DNA of 64,000 nt, taken from Mesostigma viride (lineage: Eukaryota; Streptophyta; Mesostigmatophyceae; Mesostigmatales; Mesostigmataceae). Below the pieces are notes generated by a model that saw only the letters and a program-made list of their open reading frames with translations, did not search any database and was not told the origin of the DNA. Below, piece by piece: positions 12,200 through 24,100 of the stretch. The position numbers were made by a program, and so were the translations under genes. Numbering within the stretch: position 1 is the stretch's first letter; each line of letters begins with the position of its first letter. The stretch lies in the NCBI GenBank assembly GCA_009746045.1, contig RPFO01000017.1:1849452-1913451 (forward strand). Reading direction: 5' to 3'.

Positions 12200-15100
12200 C
12201 AGTAGGGGTGGTGGTGGTGGTGGTGGTGGTGGTGGTGGTGGTGGTGGTGGTGGTGGTGGTGGTGGTGGTGGTGGTGGTGGTGGTGGTGGTGGTGGTGGTG
12301 GTGGTGGTGGTGGTGGTGGTGGTGGTGGTGGTCGTCGTCGTCGTCGTCGCCGTCGTAGCAGCAGCGGTAGTAATAATAACAACAATAATAGTAAAATTAA
12401 TAATGGGCTAAGCTTGCTCCCTTCACAGCCATGAACATGGGCTAAAAGCACAGGCACATGAACTAGAAAGCCAACGGGCAACCTTGACAGTGACGATGCA
12501 AGTGCACATATGAAGGGAACACTATATGGTAAAGTAATCAGATATCACTATTCCGTCATCGGCTAGTATAGTGTCATAGCGAAAGGCACGACTACACCAA
12601 GCCCTCCCCCTACCAAGCCGGTGAGGAATCCTAATGCTGATGCCACACTCTGCAGGACTTGCTCACCGGACGAGAAGTAAATGGGCGCGTCCAGGTTGTT
12701 CCTCTGCCAGAAGTCCTCCAGTAAAATGCACAGCTCCTGCAGGCAAGTTCCAGAACGGTAGTGGCAGGGGTGGCGAGCAAATCAAGTCGATCAGTTGGAC
12801 CTTACCGTCGTCGCGAACGACCACCAAGCATGGCAGCAGACAACAACAGGGCAGCAAGAAAGGGGGCCTTTTAGCACTGGAGAGTCCTTTCCGGGGCCAT
12901 AAATGCAGCAGCAAACAACCAAGATCAAGTACGAACTCGCCAATTTGCAATGTGCATGCACACTTCCTCCGTACTATGCACATCACTTACTCCGTACTAT
13001 GTACATGTATTCAAGCTGCATAGCACGCAGTACATGCTGAGGTACAGCTGAGGTACAGCTGACAGTACACGCTTAAGGTGTGATCGAAGCTCGATAGAAT
13101 CCAACGACAATTGATACCTTGCTCCGTCGGCGCCCACCAGACAAAACAGGAAGCATTCAAGACAGAGACACGCAGCCGACAGGGGGAGCAGCTACCATGG
13201 TATTCTCTGTATTCTTATCAATGCTATTATGAATAGATGTTGTCAATAATATTAGTATTGTTACTACTATTATTATTGCTATTATTGCAGTATTGCATTG
13301 GAACAGGACATGTCCTACTCTACTTCCTCGTGAGCTCCCCGCCACCGCCCCACACCCTGACAAAATAGTTCAAATAACCTAATGTGCATGGTAGAATCTT
13401 TCCCTCACGATACACACGTCCGCCCATGCGACAGGGTCCCAGCGGAATAGCCGCACCATCCTAGCTGGCAAGCAAGGGCTGTTCAGCCACACAACCGGCC
13501 CTAATCCCTCTATAAGCCAATGTACATCGACTAATGAATCCATGCCATGCCCACAAGCGGCCGTAACGGCAGCACTGTAACGCTCCCCACAGCAGCATGG
13601 AAATGCATAGCGTGGTTACCACTTGGTTTTTCTGGACGGCTCATGTGCTTGAGCGGCTTGTGACGAATGAAAGTGCAGGCCTACATCAGTATTCGTTCGC
13701 GCTCCCCCAAACGCTCCTCCCCGGCGCCCGCGCACCAAAACCTCAGCTACCACGAGCCTGCAGCCGCTTTCCTGCATACCACTCAGTCGTTTGTTCATTC
13801 ACGACTCCGGACACACACATCCATGACTGCCTCCCTACCAGGAGCCTTCGGCCTACTATTCTATGCTTTACCCGCACGCACCCAACCCATAGACTGGAAA
13901 ACTCACCTGTACGCGTCCGAGGGCAAAGGCAAATGTCTCACCTGCACACGCCAAACAGCAAACATCTCCAGGCATTCGCCGCACCTGCATGCGCCCAAAG
14001 ACCACTTCACCTGCACGTGCCCAAGCGCCGGCGTAATTAAATAGGGCCGCTCACCTGCACGCGTCCGAGTGCGAACACAGGTATGAGCAGCTTGCCCCCC
14101 CGCTGGATGCACGCGTGCACTTGCGAGAGAAAGTCGTGCTCGCGCGCCTGCTTGCTCGAACGCATCGTGGTCGCGTAGGTGGACCTTTGTGGCACCGCAT
14201 GCCACGTCCAATCCGTGGCCCAGGGTGAAGCAGCAAAATTAATCCTATTGTTAGTCCAGTTTAAGATTACGTGCTTTGGTAAACTCAAGTAACCACTCAT
14301 GACAAGACTCAGCACATAAGAGTGGTTGGGCAAACGCCTCTGTGTGAAGGGCATGCAGCACTTTGAAGAAAGATGACCGAAGGTGTTGTAAGGTGTGCAA
14401 TGGAAGTTGCCTAGGGAGTTCACATGAAGAAAAACCAGCGTCATTACGGCTTAGCAATGCAAGAGCGCCACACCCAAGATGACGGGAGCAGGGAGACCGC
14501 CAAGACAGGGTCATGCAAACGGTAATGGGTGTGGGCCACGCAGACATGTCAATAGGGTCCACACACCCGGTCTGGCCATGTGTCAGAGCTGTGAAATCCC
14601 TGTCTACACTCAGCAAGCATGCATGCTGACTGTCCGAAACCGGATGAGCTGGTTGGAGTGGGCACCTCTGGGCAACTTGATGACCATCCCAGGCCCCATG
14701 CCAAATTGAGGACTAAAACTTTCAGTGGGCATGCTTTCCACCCCACCAATACCAGGCCTGGGCATGCCCTTATCTCTATCCTGTCCCTGCTCTGCCTGAA
14801 GTGAAAATGTGCCCCGAAAGAACTGTTGAAGGGAGGCACCCTCATGCGGGCCAATCGCCAGACACAGGCCCCCTGCCTCCCTCCCTCCCTCCCTCCCTCC
14901 CTCCCTCCCCCCCTCCCTCCCTCCCTCCCTCCCTCCCTCCCTCCCTCCCTCCCTCCCTCCCTCCCTCCCTCCCTCCCTCCCTCCCTCCCTATTTCCCCCC
15001 ACTCCCCCTCATCCGGTTCTTACGCCCACACTCAAGGAGATGACGTTGCCAAGCCTTACCTCCCTTCCCTCACCCCTAAACCCTCCCCCCCCATTAACCC

Positions 15101-18100
15101 CCCCCCCATCCCCCCGAGCCACCCCACCACCCCACCACGCCACCACCCCACAACCACCCCACCACCAACCCCACCACCCCACCACCCCACCACCCCACCA
15201 CCACCACCCCACCACCCCACCACCCCACCACCCCACCACCCCACCACCCCACCACCCCACCACCCCACCACCCCACCACCCCACCACCCCACCACCCCAC
15301 CACCCCACCACCCCACCACCCCACCACCCCACCACCCCACCACCCCACCACCCCACTACCCACCACCCCACCACCCCACCACCCCACCACCCACCACCCC
15401 ACCACCCCACCACCCCACCACCCCACCACCCCGCCACCCCGCGACCCCGCGACCCCACGACCCCGCGACCCCGCGACCCCACAGTTAGTCTCCATGCTTT
15501 GTAGCAGACCAAGTCTCAAAGGCATTGTGAATACAACGTATGAATAAGCCTTGTAAACCTACGTTGGTATGGGAATATAATTACCACGTGGGCTATGCAG
15601 ATAGGACTGCTACTTGAGTCACATACCTTTCCCTAGATAGGTACTTTGGGTACCGGGGTACGTGACAGATGTCAGTACCCACTATACGTAGTGTCCTACC
15701 ATTGGACGGTACTAGAGTATCCTAGATAGGGAACGTACTGCATTGTGCATTGATCTGTGATCACACGATGCTGTGACTAGACTGCTACCTGTAATCGTGC
15801 GGCCTCGGGCCAATGGTCTGCACCCAACGGTCACTGGCGGCACGGCTAGTGAGAGGAACGTTGATAAAGGGTAAACCTATTTTCTAATGAACCAAGCAAT
15901 TCATTGCCAACAAAGCTCTCTGTGCTCTCAAGCAACGAATCCAACCGCTAACTTGAATTTTATAATCGCTATGGCTATCGAGAAGAACATCGCTAAGAAG
16001 TTGAACTTTGATGATGAGGACAATGGCCAGGATAGGCGGCTGCCGAAGGACAACAACAAGAAGCCGGCTGGCGATGCGGCGATTTCAAAGAAAAAGAAGA
16101 AACAGAAAAAGAACAACCATGTCAATGACAGCCAGGCGGAGGGTCCGGCTGCCGCAAGGCAGTCCGAACAACCCCCCTCCCCTGCGCACCAGCCGGAGGC
16201 AGAGCCGGTTCCCCCAAGGGGAACCGAACAACCCTCTCCCCCGGTGGCTGCGACAGCCGCACCCACGGCTGAAGCAGCCATGGCTGTGGAACGGCACTCG
16301 GAAAACAACCCCCTAGGTGGCACCGGCCCCGTGCCGGCCCCTGGGGCTTCCGCGGCCCCACAGTCCGAACCACGGACATCAACTATCCGGGAGTTTTTGC
16401 CCCGGCAGACGGCGTCCGTGGCTCCGGACGGGACGATCACTTTTCGTCCTGCCACATCTAACATCACCGTCCCGTTCGCCCAGGGACACAATTTCATTGA
16501 GCTACAGCTCGGGCGGCCCTCCAACCTTCGCAAGAAGAAGGACATGGAGAGTGTAAAGCTCACGCGGGTGCTGCGCAGGCCCGTCGCCCCCATCGCCGGA
16601 CAACCCATGTCCGACGATGAGGTGTCGGACACTGCCAGCCTCCCCGACGGGAAGCAAGAAATTTTTCTCACACCAGCGCTCCTGGCAGTGGAGCAGGCTG
16701 CGCTGGTGGCAAACGAGGAACGTCGCGCGCGTCAGCGTGACCGGGAGGTGCGCCGTGAGGCGGCCTTCCGGCTCGCTGAAAAGCGGCGACAGATTGAAGA
16801 GGAGGCTGCACGTCGCATGGCCACCCACCAGGCGATGGCAGCCGCGTACCGCGAGGCAACTCAGCGGTTACGTGAACTCCTTACCCAACCTGACTATCAG
16901 CTGGAATACGCTGATGGCCAAGACCTGGCCGCCTTAGCGCGGTCAGCGCATTTTAATCAATGGACTCCATCACCCGATCCCGGGTGACGGACGCAATTTT
17001 AGCCAAGCATGGGGTGGTGCCCGAGGAGGCCCCCCCGCTGGCAGCTACTAAGGGCCCCTCCCCCCCCCCAACCCAACAAGTCCAAGGAGGGCCTCCTGGT
17101 TCTGGACATGGGGAAGGGCAAGAGAAATGACTTTGAAGTCCGGGACGCCCTAGTGGTGGGAGACCCCATGCCTGACATCCCAGCTGATGAGGAGGCCTTC
17201 CAGGCTGCCCTCATGGAGCAGGAAGTCAGGAAGGAGATGAAGCGTCTCCAAAGGGAGGAGGCCGCTAGGAGGGCAGCGGCAGACAACCCTGCCCGCCCCT
17301 CCTCGGCTGGGGCTGGACCCAATGGGGTTCCAAGGACCCCCCCGGGCTCACCCCGGGCCCCCAGGGCCTCCCCTCCCCCTCCCCCACCACCCCAGGTTCG
17401 CCCTGTGGGCTGGGGCACCCTCCCTACCCAGGGGGAGGTGCCAGGACCCCACGAGGCCCTGGGGGGAGGTAAAGAGGTGCCAAGGGCACCCCACAACCCT
17501 CCTGCAGAGGTAACCCCCCGCCAAGGGGATATCCAGGAGCAGCTAGCTATCCTCACGGCTCAGCTAAACTCCTTGCAGGACCCCCAGCTGACACCATCTC
17601 AGCTGCAAACAATGGACGGGCTCAGAGCCTTTATGTCCCGGTACGAGCGGGGAACAATCAACTTGGACCCAGCTCGCCTCCAACACGCTACAGATGCCTT
17701 CTTGAGGGCCAACCCCCCTCTCACAGGTGTGTTTAACCCTAATAAAAAGGAATCCAAAATAAATATTGCTGGGTTACCTGAGGGGCATACCATTGAACAG
17801 GCCAAACAGTTTGTCTTTGCTCTGGAGTATGGGATGGAAGGCCTAAACCTTAGGCATCGGTTTAAGGCACTCAGGGCCTCATCTACATTCCACCAATCAT
17901 CTCCTGCAAAAAGAGCACTGATTCAAACCTATCAGGAACGCACCCTCACATCTGAGGCAGCCCTTGAGCAATGGCCTACATTCATCACTGATTTGAAACA
18001 ACTAGTGCTTACCAACAACCACATGGAAGCAGTAGAGCGTTTCAACTGGCTGGCTGCCTACAAGGTTAATAAAAACAACCTGTCTGGGGATGCCAAAACC

Positions 18101-21100
18101 TACAGGGTCATGATAGAGAAAGACTTGGAGCTATTAAAGCTACAACCAAGGTATCTCATTCACACATGGCTAACCAAAGCTGGCTTGCAACCATCTGTGT
18201 TGGCCACCCTGTTAACAAGCTTGAAGGCGCTCTGGGACAACTTCCGTGCAGCCATGCTGTACATTGAGGAGGCTGTGGACCCCCTTGGCACTGGCGACCC
18301 CCAGGCACAGGACCCCAAGGTCCGAGCCAACCAGGGACACAAGAACAAGGGGGGGGCAAACCAGGGGGGGGGCTCCAAGAAACAAAAGTCCTCCCACCCA
18401 GGGGGCAGTGGACCTCAGGGGCGTGGCTGCCCCTGAGGCATGACCCCTGAGGCGTGACTGCCCCCTGGGTGGGAGACTTTTGTTTCTTGGAGGCCCCCCC
18501 CTGGTTTGCCCCCCCCTTGTTCTTGTGTCCTTGGTTGGCTTGGACCTTGGGGTCCTGTGCCTAAGGGTTGCCAGTGCCAAGGGGGTCCACAGCCTCCTCA
18601 ATGTACAACATGGCTGCACGGAAGTTGTCCCAGAGCGCCTTCAAGCCTGTTAACAGGGTGGCCAACACAGATAGTTGCAAGCCAGCTTTGGTTAGCCATG
18701 TGTGAATGAGATACCTTGGTTGTAGCTTTAATAGCTCCAAGTCTTTCTCTATCATGACCCTGTAGGTTTTGGCATCCCCAGACAGGTTGTTTTTATTAAC
18801 CTTGTAGGCAGCCAGCCAGTTGAAACGCTCTACTGCTTCCATGTGGTTGTTGGTAAGCACTAGCTGTTTCAAATCAGTGATGAATGTAGGCCATTGCTCA
18901 AGGGCTGCCTCAGGTGCCTGAGGTGCTTCCAACGAGGGCACATCCGTGATAACTGCGGCAACCACGATACCCTCGCCAGGGAGGTGGATCTCTGCCCAGG
19001 CTGCTGGTACGCGAGGCACCCCCTTGGTCCCCCAGGCTCCCGCTGCAACAGGACCCGGTTCAACCCCAATAAATGTGAGTTCTCTCACCTTGCTTCTTCT
19101 GAGGATGATGATCTCAGTTGCATTGGGGATGGCAGCAAAGGCCTGGTTGATCTCGAGGCAGCAAAAATTCTGTCCTCCCAACACCCTGTACTGGAACCTT
19201 ATATCAAACCTCTAACCCCCACTGTTGACAACTCCATTGATATCAAGGAGCTTGCTCAACAGCTGCACTTAGCCATGGGTCATGAGACAGTGGCTGAGGA
19301 TCTGGCCAAACGCTTGGGGGGTATTAGCATGGGAAAACCACTCAGGAATGCAGTAAAACTGGCTAGACAACACTGTCAAGAATGTCAGTTTAACAGCCCC
19401 AAACCTCAAAAATGGCATACTGCAACTCCCTCCACCACTAGAGGCATGATAGTGGGGGATGTAATGCACATCAACAAGGATGTCCAACCCTACCTGATCC
19501 TAAAAGACTCATGGACCAAGTTCACAGTCATGGAACCACTACCTGGCAGGTCAGCAGGGCAGCTACGTGTTGCACTCATGATTGCTTTACCCAGATTCCA
19601 TCCAGTTGACAGAATTTTGCTTGATCAACAATTTTCCTGTCTGACTGACCTGGAAGGATGTGAAGCAATAGAGATTGCTGGGCTGGAAGATCATGAAGGT
19701 CAGGGGGTAATTGAAAGAACCATCAGATCTGTCAAAACCCTACTAGCCTATGACCTGGATGAGGAAAATCCGGGGAGGAGAGAGCGTAAGGAGGCAGAAT
19801 GGGTGAAGTTTTTGGAGGAGCTGCCTCTAGAGGGGGGAGGAATGGCATGTGCAGTTCTGATTATGGGATTTGGGGAGAACGCAGACATGAAGGCCTTATT
19901 GGAGAGGAGGTGTAGGGAGGAGGAGATGGCAAGCGTTTTGGTGGAGATAGCTATGGACGTCCTCGGCGGAAGAGTGGTGTGGCCGGATTATCTCAAATTT
20001 TTTGGGGGGAAGAAGGCACGATTGCTGTATTTGGCCGAGAGTAGTATGTACAAATGGAACGGGGACGTGATGTTGTGTTTGGATGAGGATTCTGAAGAGG
20101 TTGAATGATGAAACATAAATTTCATTAATAAATTTTGAATTCTAATATTGAATGAAATTTGCCATTTTTTGCTGATGGGTAAAGATGATGGCTAAATAAT
20201 TGGAGTAAAATTTACCTTCGTTTCTCCATTTGCATGAAAAGACTGTAGTGGGTTAAACAACAATTAGTGACCCAACGGCCGTTAGGGATTGGAAACCTCG
20301 CCTCACGTTTGCATATTTCCTTTCGGACAAAACCTCATTTTTTTTAAGGGATGGACGTCGTATGTTATGTGCAGAGGGGACAACTTGGACGTCGGGGCCG
20401 GATCTTAATGGAAGGGGATATCTCACTGCCGTGGGATGTTTGGACCACAGTCGCAGCTTATATGGAGGCGCCCGACGTAGCCCGCTTTGAAGCTGTTTGT
20501 AGAGGGGCTAGGGAAGCGGTGTCGTGGAGGTTTGAACCCCAATTCAGCTTTAAGTTAATTTCTGGGTTAGTGGACGAATTCGGGGATGGTCCTCGTGCTT
20601 TGATAACTGAGTCTCTTTTCCGAGAATTGTATGGCGAGCAAGTCACGTGTGCAAACGTTGATATCACCCCCTACACACTCGTCACAAGGGGAATGTATTT
20701 TAAGGTATATTGTGAAGAAGTTGAGGTGGTGTTGGGACGCCCGCCAGTACTTATGCCACATGCACGACCAAGGACGATGGGAGGGTTGTTCATGTCCCAG
20801 CGTGCTCAGGAGAGGAGACGTGTGTTGGAGAGGAATGGAAGGGGGTGGAAAGCTCGCTTACGCCGATTGGGAAAGGAAATGGATGACTTGTACGATAATA
20901 TGGGGGTTAATTATGCACTATGGGGGTTAAGGAGCATTTTCTGGTTCTGCCAAACTCCTGATGACCTGGATGAGGAAAATCCGGGGAGGAGAGAGCGTAA
21001 GGAGGCAGAATGGGTGAAGTTTTTGGAGGCGCTGCCTCTGGAGGGGGGAGGAATGGCATGTGCAGTTCTTATTATGGGATTTGGGGAGAACGCAGACATG

Positions 21101-24100
21101 AAGGCCTTATTAGAGAGGAGGCAGAACGAGAAAATGCTCCTTAACCCCCATAGTGCATAATTATCGTACAAGTCATCCATTTCCTTTCCCAATCGGCGTA
21201 AGCGAGCTTTCCACCCCCTTCCATTCCTCTCCAACACACGTCTCCTCTCCTGAGCACGCTGGGACATGAACAACCCTCCCATCGTCCTTGGCCGTGCATG
21301 TGGCATAAGTACTGGCGGGCGTCCCAACACCACCTCAACTTCTTCACAATATACCTTAAAATACATTCCCCTTGTGACGAGTGTGTAGGGGGTGATATCA
21401 ACGTTTGCACACGTGACTTGCTCGCCATACAATTCTCGGAAAAGAGACTCAGTTATCAATGCACAAGGACCATCCCCGAATTCGTCCACTAACCCAGAAA
21501 TTAACTTAAAGCTGAATTGGGGTTCAAACCTCCACGACACCGCTTCCCTAGCCCCTCTACAAACAGCTTCAAAGCGGGCTACGTCGGGCGCCTCCATATA
21601 AGCTACGACTGTGGTCCAAACATCTCACGGCAGTGAGATATCCCCTTCCATTAAGACCCGGCCCCGACGTCCAAGTTGTCGCCTCTGCACATAACATACA
21701 TCGACGTCCATCCCTAAAAAAAAATGAGGTTTTGTCCGAAAGGAAATATGCAAACGTGAGGCGAGGTTTCCAATCCCTAACGGCCGTTGGGTCACCAATT
21801 GTTGTTTAACCCACTACAGTCTTTTTATACAAATGGAGAAACGAAGGTCAATTTTATTCCAATTTCAAAGTGAAAAGAGAATTCACCATTACACCATTTT
21901 ACAACACAAATCAGGACTCTTTATACACAAATTTCAAACCCAAAATGCATCATCCAGTTATCCAACCTCAAAAGCAAATTATTACTCTACATTTCCAGTT
22001 TTTCTATGAGGCAGAGCCGTCATAGAAGGTGAAAGAGAAGTCGACCTCAGACCCCATAGTTCCATCCAGTATTATCGTCCGGTCTACCCCGCACTTCACC
22101 CCTGCCAGCCCCTCCCTTGCTTGCCTCAGACGTTCGCATGTATCCTTATGCCTACTCCAGTCAGCACGCTGGCACTCCTCACTGCAGTATCTGGCATCCC
22201 TACATCCTCTACACCACTTCTGAGGGCCTGTTTCGCACCCACACCCCTCCTTGGAGCACTTTCGCATACCACGTATGCGATCCCCATCCCTCACGATCGG
22301 GTCAGAGACCAAGAAAAAGTTCATGTTGAGGGGTGTTTCTGCCCCTACACACGCATCAGCCCTCACGCGCAGAGAATGCGTAACATTCGGGTAAAATGGG
22401 CGCGCGTAGGTGCAACCAAACTGAGCCCCTTCCTCTTCCCCCAACTCTATCTTTGGCCCCTTTGTAATGAACGACACCAAAAGGCGGAACTCATTCCTTG
22501 GGTCTATTGGCACTCTTAGATCCATCTGTGGTTTGAAAAACCCCTCTTGAATACAGAAGTTCATATCAGCCAGCTGGGCGTACATAGCCCTCTCCATTAG
22601 GCTGAACGAATCAAACGCCAATAAAACGGCCAAGTGGCGGTCTGTCCTCTCCTGCGCGAGACTAACTTCCTCAAATATGACACGCGACGGAAAGCGAACT
22701 TGTTTGTTAACGTTTTGAAGGACGCTTCCGTAGACTTGATTGACGATCTCGGACTCCATCTTTTTCAGGGAAAAAACGAACAAAAACATTTACATCCCGG
22801 CCAAAAAACGCGTTTTCCCATTAGTCTGTTTGCCTAATTTATTGCATTTTTAAATCAGTCAGGTCCTTGACAACCTCTGAGAAAATGATTTCATTAAAGG
22901 CATATACATTTAAAAACATTTCTTAGGTCGCACTACTTTTTGGGTTCCAATTTACGTTTGTTTCCCGGTTGAATAAAGAAGTTGACACCATCCCCTTCAT
23001 CGTCGGAAATTAAGGCCGGCATTTCGTCCACTTCATCTTGTACATCATCTTTTTTCATCACAACCGTGGCTGGCATTGAATCCCAAAATTCCTCAATCGC
23101 TCTAACAACTTTGGCTGGCATTTTTTTTAAAAAAGGTTGGGACTTGGCTAGGTCCAGTTACCATCCGTGGATTTACCAAAAAGAGCAAGACAGTGGATGT
23201 CAACCACAATACCAATGGAAAGCGTCACAGGGTGAGCTGTCATAGAATTAAGAAGTATTATTCTCCCATGGCAGACGAGCCTGGGGAAGAGTCTTTAAGC
23301 ATGGACTCACTACTTCTATCTGGCAACTCCAGCATGCCCAGCAGTACCAATGAGCCACCTTCCACTGCTGTTGACAGCACCACAGCACCCTCTGTGAACC
23401 CTTCCACCTTCAGTGAAGCCGGTCCCACTTCACAACCTGGGGATTGCTTAACGAGGCACCAGGTAGCTGGTCTGGAAGCACATCAGACCCAAGGCACCAA
23501 CTTGTCTGCCAACCTCCCGCTCTGAGGTCAAGATTGGCAGTCGCCTTGCAAGCATTACACAGGTCACATAAGCAACAAGCTGCTGTGGCCGAAGGGTTGG
23601 CAAAAGTCTCAGCTGTGTGCACTAGTCAGGACCCCTGGACCCTGGCAATAGACACTCAGGCACAGGTCAGTGTGATCAGTGCACAAGCCATCCCTGGTCT
23701 TGAGATTGCACCTTCATTTTGGGCACGGGTGCAGGATTTCTCAGGCCAAAGCTCACTGGATGTAGTGGGACAAGTGATGCTCCCTATACTTGGTATTCAG
23801 ACACCCTTCCAGGTGGTGGAGGGGTACTCTGGTAACACCTTGTTGGGGGAACCTTTTGTATCCTATCCTGGGGTGCTTATCTCAGCTAATGAGCTCAGTG
23901 TCACAGGGGTGGGTGCAGTTCCTCTGGACCACTTTAAAATCCCTCTCTCCAGTATTGTCCCTGGTATGGATGCTGTCATCAAGGCAGTCAACACTCAGTA
24001 TGCACCAGGGGAGATCCCTGATTTGGACAAGTTAGTGCACAGCCAGTTCCTCCATCCCTCAGCCTTTGGGCTGGGTAAGTGGGACATAGCCATGCACTCA

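Larger units (their letters stand above)
20199..21863. repeat. Giant inverted repeat, arms about 750 bp, loop about 168 bp
   Basis: The left arm is about 20199-20950 and the right arm about 21119-21863. The loop (about 20951-21118) is a near copy of 19757-19914. Arms cover promoter and coding part of the F-box-like gene. Confidence 0.92.
19754..23140. mobile_element. Intron-less gene cassette inserted in the integrase (F-box-like, MYND, small acidic protein)
   Basis: Between the two integrase pieces lie about 3.4 kb of distinct, AT-richer sequence with compact single-exon ORFs on both strands and a large inverted repeat. T-rich runs lie directly before the start codons. Neither edge shows a clear terminal repeat. 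The content could be cargo of a DNA transposon, a fragment of an integrated large DNA virus of algae, or captured host genes; the sequence does not decide. Confidence 0.55.

Noticed and set aside
11885..12481. Poly-Leu/Pro and poly-Val ORFs
   Set aside because: Products of GTA/GTG trinucleotide runs.
17952..18913. Assembly artefact as explanation of the gag palindrome
   Set aside because: Arms differ by several substitutions, which a hairpin read artefact would not show; still worth confirming with long reads.
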